Made by a program: the position numbers and the translations under genes. From Rhodobacterales bacterium (GTDB lineage: Bacteria > Pseudomonadota > Alphaproteobacteria > Rhodobacterales > Rhodobacteraceae), in assembly GCA_009993005.1 (NCBI GenBank), contig JAACUH010000077.1, forward strand, positions 1 to 43,406: a stretch of 43,406 bases of DNA, read 5' to 3'. The notes under the pieces were generated by a model. It was not told the origin of the DNA. It did no database searches and saw nothing but the letters and a program-made list of their open reading frames with translations. How positions within the stretch are numbered: position 1 is the stretch's first letter; each line of letters begins with the position of its first letter. Shown here piece after piece: positions 1-10,488 of this stretch.

Positions 1-1
1 T

Positions 2-64
2 GGTGGCGGTGGCGGCGGCGGTGGTGGCGGTGGCGGCGGCGGTGGTGGCGGTGGTGGCGGTGGC
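2..64 (+). repeat. GGT/GGC trinucleotide tract encoding poly-glycine
   Basis: There are 21 uninterrupted GGT or GGC codons at the left edge. They form a flexible linker just before the RTX block. The tract may continue to the left, and its length could vary by slippage. Confidence 0.85.
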
Positions 65-814
65 ACATCGCAACGCCCCTCGCCCGGAGATGACATCATC
101 ACCGGCACGGCCGGCGCAGACCGGATCGACGGCCTTGCCGGCAGCGACCGCATTTCGGGGCTTGCCGGCAATGACGTGCTGATCGGCGCTGCGGGCAATG
201 ACACGCTCTGGGGTCATGACGGGGATGACCAGCTTCTCGGCGGCACCGAGAATGACGTACTCTTTGGCGGGGCCGGCAATGACGCGCTCTTCGGGCTCGA
301 AGGCGACGACACGCTGTCGGGCGATGACGGCAATGACATGCTCTCGGGCGGGTCTGGCCGGGATGACCTGCGTGGTGGCGCCGGCAATGACAGGATGCGC
401 GGCGGCATCGGCAATGACACGCTCTCGGGCGGCGATGGCAATGACCGGATGCGCGGCAATGGCGGGGACGACATGCTGATCGGCGGGCCGGGCAATGACC
501 GGCTGGTCGGCAATGCGGGCAATGACACAGTCAACGGCGGCAGTGGCAATGATCGGCTCAAGGGCGGCGGCGGCAGCGATGTCTTTGTCTTTACCGAAGG
601 GCGCGACCTGATCGTCGATTTCAACCCCGCTTTCGACCGGCTGCGGATCGACGATGCGCTCTGGTCCGGCACGCTGACGGCCCGCGCCGTGATCGACACC
701 TATGCCGAGGTGAAGGGCCGTTCGACCGTGTTCGACTTTGGCGACGGCGATGTGTTGCGGATCAAGGGGATCACCGACCCCCATGACCTGCTCGGCCTGC
801 TCAGCTTTGTCTGA
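2..814 (+). CDS. RTX calcium-binding secreted protein (5' end missing)
   Basis: The reading frame is open from the left edge, so the N-terminus lies outside the window; 270 residues are visible. They begin with 21 consecutive glycines, then about 15 RTX nonapeptides of the GGxGNDxL type (for example GGAGNDALF), then a C-terminal module containing SDVFVF and GRDLIVDF. Established for the family: the nonapeptides form a Ca2+-binding beta-roll and the C-terminus carries the type I secretion signal. No catalytic domain is visible in the part present, so its activity is unknown. The C-terminal module resembles that of the CAP-RTX protein at 2378-3730. It is convergent with the sugar transferase, 4 nt away. 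No type I exporter lies in the window. Confidence 0.9.
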   Translation, partial: GGGGGGGGGGGGGGGGGGGGGTSQRPSPGDDIITGTAGADRIDGLAGSDRISGLAGNDVLIGAAGNDTLWGHDGDDQLLGGTENDVLFGGAGNDALFGLEGDDTLSGDDGNDMLSGGSGRDDLRGGAGNDRMRGGIGNDTLSGGDGNDRMRGNGGDDMLIGGPGNDRLVGNAGNDTVNGGSGNDRLKGGGGSDVFVFTEGRDLIVDFNPAFDRLRIDDALWSGTLTARAVIDTYAEVKGRSTVFDFGDGDVLRIKGITDPHDLLGLLSFV

Positions 815-818
815 CGGC

Positions 819-1430
819 TCAGCGTGCGCGGAACGGCTTGAGCGCGGTCTGCGCGACCAGCCTGAGGTCGAGGCAGAGCGTGCGCCGACGCTGATAGATC
901 AGGTCGAGCCGCGCCTTGCGCGGGATGCAGCGGCGGCGATAGACGGCGTCGGTCTCGGCCGGGCTGCCGCAGGCCGCAAGCAGACGTTCCTCATGCGCGT
1001 GGAAATGGAGGCTGGCCAGGCCGGTGATGCCGGGCCGGTTGCGCAGCACCTGCGCGTAAAGGTCGGGAAACGCCTCGACATAGAGGCGCAGCGGCGGGCG
1101 CGGGCCGACGAGGCTCATGTCGCCGCGAATGACGTTCCACAGTTGCGGGATCTCGTCGGCGCGGGTGCGGCGCAGGATCCGGTGCAGGCGCGACATGCGG
1201 GCAGACTTGTCGCCTCCCGTGACCCCGCTGTCGGCGGGGGCGGGGCGCATGGTGCGCAGCTTGATGAGGGCAAAGGGCTGGCCCGGCGCGCGCATCCGCT
1301 CGGAGACATAGAACACCGGCCGCCCTTCGGTCAGCCACATCAGCGCCATCAGCAGCGCCAGCGGCACCAGCAGGATGAGCCCGAGCGCGAGCGCGATGAC
1401 CAGATCGAACAGGCGTTTGGCGGGCGTCAT
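819..1430 (-). CDS. Bacterial sugar transferase (polyprenyl-phosphate glycosyl-1-phosphate transferase)
   Basis: The 203-residue protein has the short, single-membrane-segment form of the family. A hydrophobic helix lies around residues 8-32, followed by KLRTMRP, DEIPQLWNVIRGDMSLVGPRP-type signature residues around 92-112, and a basic C-terminal half. Family role: it transfers a sugar-1-phosphate from a nucleotide sugar to undecaprenyl phosphate at the inner face of the cytoplasmic membrane, which starts polysaccharide repeat-unit synthesis. The start at 1430 was chosen because its ATG overlaps the TGA of the upstream epimerase gene; an in-frame ATG at 1445 would add five residues. With the epimerase and the export genes to the right it forms a surface-polysaccharide locus. 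Which sugar is transferred cannot be read from sequence. Confidence 0.92.
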   Translation of the reverse strand: MTPAKRLFDLVIALALGLILLVPLALLMALMWLTEGRPVFYVSERMRAPGQPFALIKLRTMRPAPADSGVTGGDKSARMSRLHRILRRTRADEIPQLWNVIRGDMSLVGPRPPLRLYVEAFPDLYAQVLRNRPGITGLASLHFHAHEERLLAACGSPAETDAVYRRRCIPRKARLDLIYQRRRTLCLDLRLVAQTALKPFRAR

Positions 1431-2338
1431 GCGGGGCCGACCCATCCGCCCAGCCGGGCCTGCGCGACCAATGCGGCGGCATCTGCGCGCGGCAGGGGCG
1501 CGCCAATGAGCCCCGCCAGAAGGGACGTGTCGAGCGCCAGTTCGGCCAGCGCCGTCTGTGGCGCGGGGGTCCAGCGCCAGGCCGCGCCGGCGGCGTCCAG
1601 AATGTCGGCCATTGCGACCGTCCCGGCTGCCGCAAGGTTCAGCGCAAAGGGCAGCGCGCCGCCCTGCGACAGCAGCCCCGCGAGGATGGCGGCGAGGTCG
1701 GCCGCGCCCAGATAGGCCCGGCGCGGCCCCTGCCCGTCGGCAAAGCGGTCGAGCGTCACCGGCCCGCGCGCCATCGCGGCAAAGAGCTGGTCTGCGCCCC
1801 CGACATTGCCGATCCGCAGGCAGCAGACGGACGGCGCATCGGCGCCCAGCGCGATGAGGCGGGCGGCCACCGCCGCCTCCATCGCCGCCTTGGCCGCGCC
1901 ATAGGGGTTCGCCGGGGCGAGCGGCGCATTCTCGGCCATGGCGCCCGCCTGCCGGCCATAGACCGCCGCGGATGAGGCGATCAGCACCGGGCCGAGCCCG
2001 TGGCGCGCGGCAAGGTCAACCGCCGCCAGCGCCAGATCGGTATTGAGCGCCAACGCGTCCGCATCACCCGTCGTCACCCCTGCCAGCGCGATCACGCCAC
2101 GGCAACCAGGCGGCAAACGAGGATCGCGGCCGGAGAGTATGTCCCATGCGAGCACATCCTCACCGGGGACGTCGGACCCCGGCCGATGCTGCCACAGCGG
2201 CAGCGGCCCCGGCCAAAGGCCCGCCTCTGCCACCCGGCGCAAGGCGCGGCCGACCTTGCCCGACGCGCCCAGCAAAAGCGGGCGCGCGGTCGGCATCGTG
2301 GAGTCGGTCGAGGCTGATGGCACGTCTGGTCCTGTCAT
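1427..2338 (-). CDS. NAD-dependent epimerase/dehydratase (extended SDR), polysaccharide locus
   Basis: A 303-residue Rossmann protein. The nucleotide-binding motif GASGKVG is near residue 24, SSAAVYG carries the catalytic Ser/Thr region, and YGAAK near residue 147 is the YxxxK motif. These are features of the extended SDR family of nucleotide-sugar epimerases, dehydratases and reductases. It overlaps the sugar transferase start by 4 nt, so translation is probably coupled and it likely prepares the precursor for that enzyme or a linked step. No clear Shine-Dalgarno precedes the start at 2338; an internal ATG at 2296, closer to the Rossmann motif, is an alternative. The substrate is unknown. 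Confidence 0.85.
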   Translation of the reverse strand: MTGPDVPSASTDSTMPTARPLLLGASGKVGRALRRVAEAGLWPGPLPLWQHRPGSDVPGEDVLAWDILSGRDPRLPPGCRGVIALAGVTTGDADALALNTDLALAAVDLAARHGLGPVLIASSAAVYGRQAGAMAENAPLAPANPYGAAKAAMEAAVAARLIALGADAPSVCCLRIGNVGGADQLFAAMARGPVTLDRFADGQGPRRAYLGAADLAAILAGLLSQGGALPFALNLAAAGTVAMADILDAAGAAWRWTPAPQTALAELALDTSLLAGLIGAPLPRADAAALVAQARLGGWVGPA

Positions 2339-2377
2339 CGCGGGCGGGCAGCCCGCAGGGGCGGGCCTGCGCCAGCC

Positions 2378-3730
2378 CTACATGATGATCAGGTCGTTTT
2401 CCAGAATGCCCAGATCATGCACGCCGATCACGGTCAGGACATTGCCGCCGCCCAAGTCGAACACGGCATTGCCTTTCACGATCCGGCCCGCGTCCATCGC
2501 CTCGGCGACCGTCAGCGTGCCATCGCCCATCGTGCCGCGAAAGGCGATCTTGTCGATATTGTCCTGGAAATCCAAGATCCGGTCGCGCCCGCCGGAAAAC
2601 ACGAAACGGTCGGCGCCGCTGCCGCCGGTCATCATGTCATTGCCGCGTTGCGGGTCGAGCCAGTCATCCCCCGCGCCGCCGAACAGCCGGTCGTTGCCGC
2701 CGCCGCCGACCAGCCGGTCATTGCCGTTGTCGCCATAGAGCCGGTCGGGCCCGTTGCCGCCGGTGAGCACATCGTCACCGCCGCCGCCATAGATGATGTC
2801 GCGCCCGCCGCGCCCGTCGATCCGGTTGTCGCCCGCGTTGCCCCAGAGCCGGTTGGCGGCGGTCGTGCCTTTGAGGTCGAGGTCCTTGACCCCCAGCAGC
2901 GTCGCCTGGGCGATGCCGCCCATCAGCGTCATCGTGGCCGAGGTCGCCACCCGCAGCGCACCGTTGTTATCCTCGATCAGGTCCAGCTTTCCATTGCCGC
3001 CATCGAGGTCGAGCGCGACCCGGCCGAGCAGGCTGCCGCTGCGTTCGATCGACACGGTGACACTGCCGCCCGGCGCCACGCCGAAGGCATAGCCGCCGGC
3101 CTCTTGCGTCGCCTGCCCCGCGCCATCGGTGGAGAACCGGATCCCGGCCAGCCCCTCGCCCATGGAGTAAAAGGCGTCGCGGTTGGCGTCCTTGTAGGCC
3201 ACCCCGGTGACAAAGACATCACTGCCGCTGATCCCGAACTTCTCGGTCAGCATCGAGGACTGATAGCCGCGCCCGTTGTAGGTAAAGTTTCCCGCCACCT
3301 GACCGATGCCGATCTCGCGCACCGTATCGGCAAAGATCGTGACCCGATGGCTTTCGCTGTCGTAAAGGTTGCGGTGGTGCAGGGTGATCGCCGAGGCGAG
3401 GTTCACGCCGTTCGTCGTGCCATACCAGGACAGGTTCTCGCGCCAGCCCGAGGCGTCATAGCCCGCCGTGGCCATCCGGTCTCCGGGCGTGGAATTGTTG
3501 ACCCCGGTGTGGGAAAAGACGTTGTTCGCGAGCATCCAGCGCGAATGCGCATCCGCCGCAGTGTTGAGAAGTTCGTTGGGCGCAAGCGCCTGTTTGGCAT
3601 CGCCATTGATGGTGCCCGGCGCGAGATTCGCGTTCAGGTCTGTCCTGAACCGCGCCGCCTCGGCCAGAGGGTCAAGGCGCGCACGGTTGATCAGTTCGAG
3701 CAGGAACTGCTCGGGAATGCTCAGGCTCAT
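2378..3730 (-). CDS. CAP-domain protein with C-terminal RTX repeats (secreted)
   Basis: A 450-residue two-part protein. Residues about 5-170 are a CAP/SCP-like domain: NRARLDPLAEAARF near the N-terminus, an FSHTG histidine and a WRENLSW glutamate that match the family's conserved cavity residues. A short beta-rich linker (GVAYKDANRDAF) follows, then about eight RTX nonapeptides (GGGGDDVLTGG and similar) and a C-terminal secretion-type module (DRFVFSGGRDRILDF). It has no N-terminal signal peptide, consistent with type I secretion. The ATG at 3730 is preceded by GAGAAG at 7 nt spacing; a TTG at 3751 would add seven residues. CAP proteins have varied extracellular roles, so the function is not inferred further. 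Confidence 0.9.
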   Translation of the reverse strand: MSLSIPEQFLLELINRARLDPLAEAARFRTDLNANLAPGTINGDAKQALAPNELLNTAADAHSRWMLANNVFSHTGVNNSTPGDRMATAGYDASGWRENLSWYGTTNGVNLASAITLHHRNLYDSESHRVTIFADTVREIGIGQVAGNFTYNGRGYQSSMLTEKFGISGSDVFVTGVAYKDANRDAFYSMGEGLAGIRFSTDGAGQATQEAGGYAFGVAPGGSVTVSIERSGSLLGRVALDLDGGNGKLDLIEDNNGALRVATSATMTLMGGIAQATLLGVKDLDLKGTTAANRLWGNAGDNRIDGRGGRDIIYGGGGDDVLTGGNGPDRLYGDNGNDRLVGGGGNDRLFGGAGDDWLDPQRGNDMMTGGSGADRFVFSGGRDRILDFQDNIDKIAFRGTMGDGTLTVAEAMDAGRIVKGNAVFDLGGGNVLTVIGVHDLGILENDLIIM

Positions 3731-3825
3731 ATTTATACTTCTCGGCAGCAACGCCCCCAGAGATCAAACTCTAGGACAAACTGGTTCAGTTCATGGCAGG
3801 CAAAAGGCAATCCGCGGGCGGATCG

Positions 3826-3850
3826 GCAAAATCCGGCCCAACCGGGCCGC
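3826..3850 (-). terminator. Probable Rho-independent terminator of the export lipoprotein gene
   Basis: Read on the minus strand just after the stop codon, CGGCCC-GGTT-GGGCCG forms a 6-bp stem with a four-base loop, followed by GATTTTG. The T run is short, so this is a modest call. Confidence 0.5.
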
Positions 3851-3851
3851 G

Positions 3852-4976
3852 CTACTGCGCCAGAACCCGCTCGGCGAGCCCCAGCGACGCCCCCAGAAGG
3901 CCGATGATCGTGCGCGTGGCCGTCACCGGGCTTTCGGTCGCATAGACCAGATCGCGCGGCATGATGCGGAAATTGCCGGCGCTGAACAGGCCATCGGCGC
4001 TGGTCAGGTCGATTGTAAAGACGATCCGCGTCTGCGGCGGCCGGCGGCCCTGACCCGACAGCGCAGAGGCCGGATATTCGCGCAGAATCAGGATGCCCTT
4101 GGGGTCGGCGCGGTCATCCGACACGCCACCGATGATCGACAGCGCGTCGAGCGCGCTGACCGTATCCTTGGGAAAGCGGTGCAGCGCCTCGGACCCGGCC
4201 GCGCCGAGCGACAGGAAATAGCGCGCCTCCTCCTCCACGATCACGCGGTCGCCGCCCACCAGCGTGGTGTCGAGCCCGGGTTCGGCATAAAGCCGGGCAA
4301 CCGAGGTGCCATAGATCTCGCCTCCGCGCATCAGGCGCACCTGCGGGTTGACCATGCCGGCCCGCACGCCGCCGCCCTGGGACAGCAGGCCAAGGATGGT
4401 AAAGTCGCGGTCGGGCAGCGGATAGACGCCGGGGCTCGCCACGCCCGCCACCAGATTGGCGGTATTGGCGCGCCCGGGCCTGACCGCAAGCTGCACCTGC
4501 GCCGAGGGCACCGATTCCAGATACCGCTCCTCGACCCGCGCCCGCGCGCCATCCGCCGACATGCCGGCGATGCGCAATTCGCCCACAAAGGGCAGGAACA
4601 CGGACCCCGACGACGACACCTGCATGTCCTGCAACTGCGCGACCCGCTGGCCGGGGCCTGTGATGAGCGAGTTTTCCTCGGCGTCCCAGACGGTGATCGA
4701 CACCGTGTCACCCGGCGCGATGATCAGCGAGGCGGGCTGTTCGCGCCGGTTGATCCAGTTATAGCCGCGCGCACCCGTGGCAGGCCAGTCGGCAATGATC
4801 GGCAGCGTGTCGCGGGTCACTGAAAAGACGGCAAAATCCGGCGCCACTTCCTGCCCGTCGGCATCGACGCTGGCGGCAAGCACCTCGTTCTGGAAGCCCG
4901 CGCCGCGCGGGGTATTGCAACCGGCCAGTGCCATGCAAAGAACGATCCCCGCGAGGCGGGTCATGGAAAAGGTCAT
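3852..4976 (-). CDS. Polysaccharide export outer-membrane lipoprotein (Wza/KpsD/BexD type)
   Basis: A 374-residue precursor. The N-terminus has a lipoprotein signal ending LAGC, with Cys20 as the lipidation site. A polysaccharide-export (Poly_export) domain around residues 85-165 contains PGDTVSITVWD. SLBB-like beta-grasp segments follow (VAGVASPGVYPLP; ALDALSIIGGV). Family role: it forms the periplasmic and outer-membrane channel through which capsule or exopolysaccharide leaves. It diverges from glf at 5250. The KpsE- and KpsT-like genes at 7415-9338 probably belong to the same export machine. An internal ATG at residue 5 could also be used. Confidence 0.92.
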   Translation of the reverse strand: MTFSMTRLAGIVLCMALAGCNTPRGAGFQNEVLAASVDADGQEVAPDFAVFSVTRDTLPIIADWPATGARGYNWINRREQPASLIIAPGDTVSITVWDAEENSLITGPGQRVAQLQDMQVSSSGSVFLPFVGELRIAGMSADGARARVEERYLESVPSAQVQLAVRPGRANTANLVAGVASPGVYPLPDRDFTILGLLSQGGGVRAGMVNPQVRLMRGGEIYGTSVARLYAEPGLDTTLVGGDRVIVEEEARYFLSLGAAGSEALHRFPKDTVSALDALSIIGGVSDDRADPKGILILREYPASALSGQGRRPPQTRIVFTIDLTSADGLFSAGNFRIMPRDLVYATESPVTATRTIIGLLGASLGLAERVLAQ

Positions 4977-5102
4977 CTTGCCCCCCAGCCAGTCAGGTCA
5001 TTGCGCGACTCACTGTCCCGGCAGGGGACGAGACCGGCAATGGTGGGGCACCATACCCGACAGCGCCACCCGGTCAATCGCCACCCCCGTGCCCGGGTCT
5101 GA

Positions 5103-7375
<2,273 letters not shown>

Positions 7376-7414
7376 ACTGGCCGCGCGGGCAAGAACCAGA
7401 GGGACCAACACCCC

Positions 7415-8656
7415 ATGACCGATACCAGCGGCGCGACAGTGCCGGCCGACCCTTTCGAAGGCGAGGATGACGAACGCAAGGCCCGCCGCGCCGCGCGGCA
7501 GGCGGACAAGTCGCGCATTGTGGTGCGCCCCGTGGCCAGCCGCGCCCGGCCAAAGCGGCGGCATTGGGGCCTGATCCTGGCCTTTGTGCTGATGGTTGTA
7601 GGCCCGACCGCCGGGGCGGGCTGGTATCTCTACAACCGCGCGGTCGATCAATATGCCTCCACCTTGGGTTTTACCGTGCGCAGCGAGGATATCTCGAGCG
7701 CGGTTGACATCCTGGGCGGTCTTGGCCGGTCGCTGGGCGGGTCATCGAGCCCCGATACCGACATCCTGTACGAATTCATCCGCAGTCAGGAAATGGTCGC
7801 CGCCATTGATGGGCGGCTCGACCTGCATACGCTGTTCTCGCGCCATTACGACGCCGACCCGCTGCTCAGCTTTGCCCCCGACGGCACCATCGAGGATCTG
7901 GCGAATTACTGGCAGCGGATGGTGCGCATTTCCTATGACAGCGCCTCCGGGCTGATGGAGCTGCGCGTGCTGGCCTTCGACCCGGCCGAGGCGCAGGCGA
8001 TCGCAGAGGCGATCTATGAGGTAAGCTCGAGCCGGATCAACGAATTGTCCGCCATCGCCCGCGCCGACGCGATGCGCTATGCGAGCGAGGATCTGGACGT
8101 GTCGCTCGAGCGGCTCAAGGGCGCCCGCGAGGCGGTGACGGCGTTCCGGCTGCGCACGCAGATCGTGGACCCCAACGCCGATCTCCAGGGGCAGATGGGC
8201 CTGCTCAACACGCTTCAGGCGCAACTGGCCGAGGCGCTGATCGAGTTCGACCTGCTCGCCAATGCCACCCGCGAGGGGGACCCGCGGCTGGCGCAGGCGG
8301 AACGCCGGATCGAGGTGATCCGCGGCCGGATCGAGGAAGAGCGGCGCAAGTTCGGCACCGAAGGCCAGGGCCCCGGCGGCGAGAATTATGCCGAGACCAT
8401 CGCCGAATTCGAACGCCTGATGGTGGATCGCGAGTTTGCCGAGCGCACCTATGTCGTGGCGCTTTCGGCCGCCGATGCCGCGCGGGCCGAGGCGAACCGG
8501 CAAAGCCGCTACCTCGCCGCCTATATCCGCCCCACGCTTGCGGAAAAGTCCGAGTTTCCGCAGCGCGAACTGATGCTGGGCATCGTGGCGCTGTTCAGCT
8601 TCCTGATCTGGGCGATCCTGTCGCTGGTCTATTACGCCCTGCGCGACCGGCGCTAG
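7415..8656 (+). CDS. kpsE: Capsule export inner-membrane protein, KpsE/BexC/CtrB-like (Wzz-type)
   Basis: A 413-residue protein with a basic cytoplasmic N-terminus and a membrane helix at residues about 51-72. A long periplasmic part is rich in heptad-like helices (residues about 200-310, e.g. EAVTAFRLRTQIVDPNADLQ). A second membrane helix follows near 386-407, just before a short basic tail. This two-helix, coiled-coil layout is that of polysaccharide co-polymerase/adaptor proteins linking the ABC exporter to the outer-membrane channel. It follows the glycosyltransferase by 39 nt and precedes the ATPase by 13 nt. Confidence 0.9.
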   Translation: MTDTSGATVPADPFEGEDDERKARRAARQADKSRIVVRPVASRARPKRRHWGLILAFVLMVVGPTAGAGWYLYNRAVDQYASTLGFTVRSEDISSAVDILGGLGRSLGGSSSPDTDILYEFIRSQEMVAAIDGRLDLHTLFSRHYDADPLLSFAPDGTIEDLANYWQRMVRISYDSASGLMELRVLAFDPAEAQAIAEAIYEVSSSRINELSAIARADAMRYASEDLDVSLERLKGAREAVTAFRLRTQIVDPNADLQGQMGLLNTLQAQLAEALIEFDLLANATREGDPRLAQAERRIEVIRGRIEEERRKFGTEGQGPGGENYAETIAEFERLMVDREFAERTYVVALSAADAARAEANRQSRYLAAYIRPTLAEKSEFPQRELMLGIVALFSFLIWAILSLVYYALRDRR

Positions 8657-8669
8657 ACGGGGCTGCGCG

Positions 8670-9338
8670 ATGATCCGGCTGGAAAATCTGAGCAAGGGGT
8701 TCTGGACGCCAACCGGGCCCAAGATGATCCTGGACAACGTCAACGCCACCTTTCCCAGCGGCGTGTCGGTGGCGCTTCTGGGGCGCAACGGGGCGGGCAA
8801 ATCGACCCTGCTCGAGATGATCGGCGGCACGATCCGCCCCGATGCCGGCCGCATCGTCACCACCGGCACGGTGTCATGGCCGGTCGGCTTTGCCGGCAGT
8901 TTCCACCGCGAGATGACCGGCGCGCAGAACACCCGCTTTGTCGCCCGCATCTATGGCGTGGATACCGAAGGGCTGGTGAGTTTCGTGCGCCATTTCGCGG
9001 AACTCGGGTCGCATTTCCACCTGCCGGTGCGCAACTATTCCTCCGGGATGCGGTCGCGCCTGGCCTTTGGCGTGTCGATCGGCATCCCCTTTGACACCTA
9101 TCTGGTGGATGAGGTGACGAGCGTCGGGGATGCGAGCTTCAAGCTGAAAAGCCGGATGATCTTTCTCGACCGGATGCAGCGCGCGGGCGCGGTCGTGGTC
9201 ACGCATTCCACCTCGCAGGTGCGCAAGCTCTGTCAGGCGGGCGCGGTGCTCGAGGATGGCAAGCTCTACTATTACGACAAGGTCGAGGATGCGATTGCCC
9301 ACCATCACGACAATATGGGCACAACCGAGGACGAATAG
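8670..9338 (+). CDS. kpsT: Capsule ABC transporter ATP-binding protein, KpsT/BexA/CtrD-like
   Basis: A 222-residue ATPase: Walker A GRNGAGKST near residue 39, signature YSSGMRSRL near 124, Walker B TYLVDE, and the switch histidine in VVVTHS. The short length and the divergent SSGM signature are typical of the KpsT family, which energises export of capsular polysaccharide from the cytoplasm. It needs an ABC-2 permease partner (KpsM/CtrC/BexB), and none is present in this window. The gene is convergent with nagA, 4 nt away. Confidence 0.93.
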   Translation: MIRLENLSKGFWTPTGPKMILDNVNATFPSGVSVALLGRNGAGKSTLLEMIGGTIRPDAGRIVTTGTVSWPVGFAGSFHREMTGAQNTRFVARIYGVDTEGLVSFVRHFAELGSHFHLPVRNYSSGMRSRLAFGVSIGIPFDTYLVDEVTSVGDASFKLKSRMIFLDRMQRAGAVVVTHSTSQVRKLCQAGAVLEDGKLYYYDKVEDAIAHHHDNMGTTEDE

Positions 9339-9342
9339 GCGG

Positions 9343-10488
9343 CTAATGCGCCGCGGCGGCCTGCGTGAGCGTGGCAAGGTCGCCAACCACCCGCAGCGCA
9401 GGATCGAGCAGCAGGACATCGCCCGCCACCCGGCCGCGCATCTGCCCGAGCGCCGGTGCGCCGATCACGCGGGCCGGGGTGCTCACCGCCATGCGCAGCG
9501 CGGTTGTCAGGTCCGAACCCACCACATCGACCAGCCGCTTCACACTCTGCGCCATCGTCACATGGGCCCCGGCGAGCGAGCCTTCGGCATTGACCAGTCG
9601 GCCATCCACCAGCCGGATATCCTGCCCGTAAAGCGTGAAGTGATCCGACCCGCCGACCGTCGGCATCGCATCGGACACCAGATACATGCGGTCGGCCTCG
9701 GGCCGCGCGCGGATGGCAAGGCCCACCATCTCATCCGCCACGTGGATGCCGTCGCAGATGATCCCGCAATGGGCGGTGGAGTTGATCGCCGCCCCGGTGA
9801 CGCCCGGCGCACGGTTGAGCATCGGCGACATGGCGTTGAACAGATGGGTGAAACAGGTGGCGCCTTCGGCCAGCGCGGCGCGCACGGCCTCGGCGGTGGC
9901 ATCGGTATGGCCCAGCGACACGGTGACGCCCATGGCCACGATCTGCGCGATCTGCCCCGGCACGACGGCCTCGGGCGCGAGCGTGATCATCACCGGCACA
10001 TCGGCGGCGCGCAGGCGGCGCAGGACGGCCAGCGTGGGCGCGTCAAGCGGCCGCACCAGTTGCGCCGCATGGGTGCCGCGCCGCGGGATCGAGATATGCG
10101 GCCCCTCGACATGCAGGCCCAGCAGACCCGCCATCCCGGTCGCGGCAATCACGGCATCGGCGGCGCGTTCGAGCACATCAGGTGCATCGGTGATCAGCGT
10201 CGGCAGGATCGCCACAGTGCCGAAACGGCGATGGGCGGCCGCCATGGTGGCCAGCCCGGCAGGCGTCTGGAGATGGTTGAGCAGCACATCGCCGCCGCCA
10301 TTGACCTGAAGATCGACAAAGCCCGGCGTCAGCGTCCCCGCCACCCGGCGCAGCCCTGCCGGCGGCGCCTCGGCCACCGGGACCAGCGCCGCCACCCGCC
10401 CCCCTTCGAGGCGCAGCGCAACGTCGCGCCGCAGGTCCTGCCCGTCAAAGACCTGATCGGCCGTGATCCAGACTGGCGCCGTCGTCAT
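9343..10488 (-). CDS. nagA: N-acetylglucosamine-6-phosphate deacetylase
   Basis: A 381-residue amidohydrolase. It has GFVDLQVNGGG near the N-terminus, LHVEGPHIS, SLGHTDATAE, HLFNAMSPM and HCGIICDGIHV as the metal/substrate histidine blocks, and LVSDAMPTVGG with the catalytic Asp. It removes acetate from GlcNAc-6-P, and in many species also from GalNAc-6-P, in the cytoplasm. It is the last gene of the leftward amino-sugar operon. Its ATG overlaps the TGA of the AgaZ-like gene, with GGAGG 8 nt upstream. Since this is the only deacetylase in the operon, it would have to serve both hexosamine branches. Confidence 0.96.
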   Translation of the reverse strand: MTTAPVWITADQVFDGQDLRRDVALRLEGGRVAALVPVAEAPPAGLRRVAGTLTPGFVDLQVNGGGDVLLNHLQTPAGLATMAAAHRRFGTVAILPTLITDAPDVLERAADAVIAATGMAGLLGLHVEGPHISIPRRGTHAAQLVRPLDAPTLAVLRRLRAADVPVMITLAPEAVVPGQIAQIVAMGVTVSLGHTDATAEAVRAALAEGATCFTHLFNAMSPMLNRAPGVTGAAINSTAHCGIICDGIHVADEMVGLAIRARPEADRMYLVSDAMPTVGGSDHFTLYGQDIRLVDGRLVNAEGSLAGAHVTMAQSVKRLVDVVGSDLTTALRMAVSTPARVIGAPALGQMRGRVAGDVLLLDPALRVVGDLATLTQAAAAH

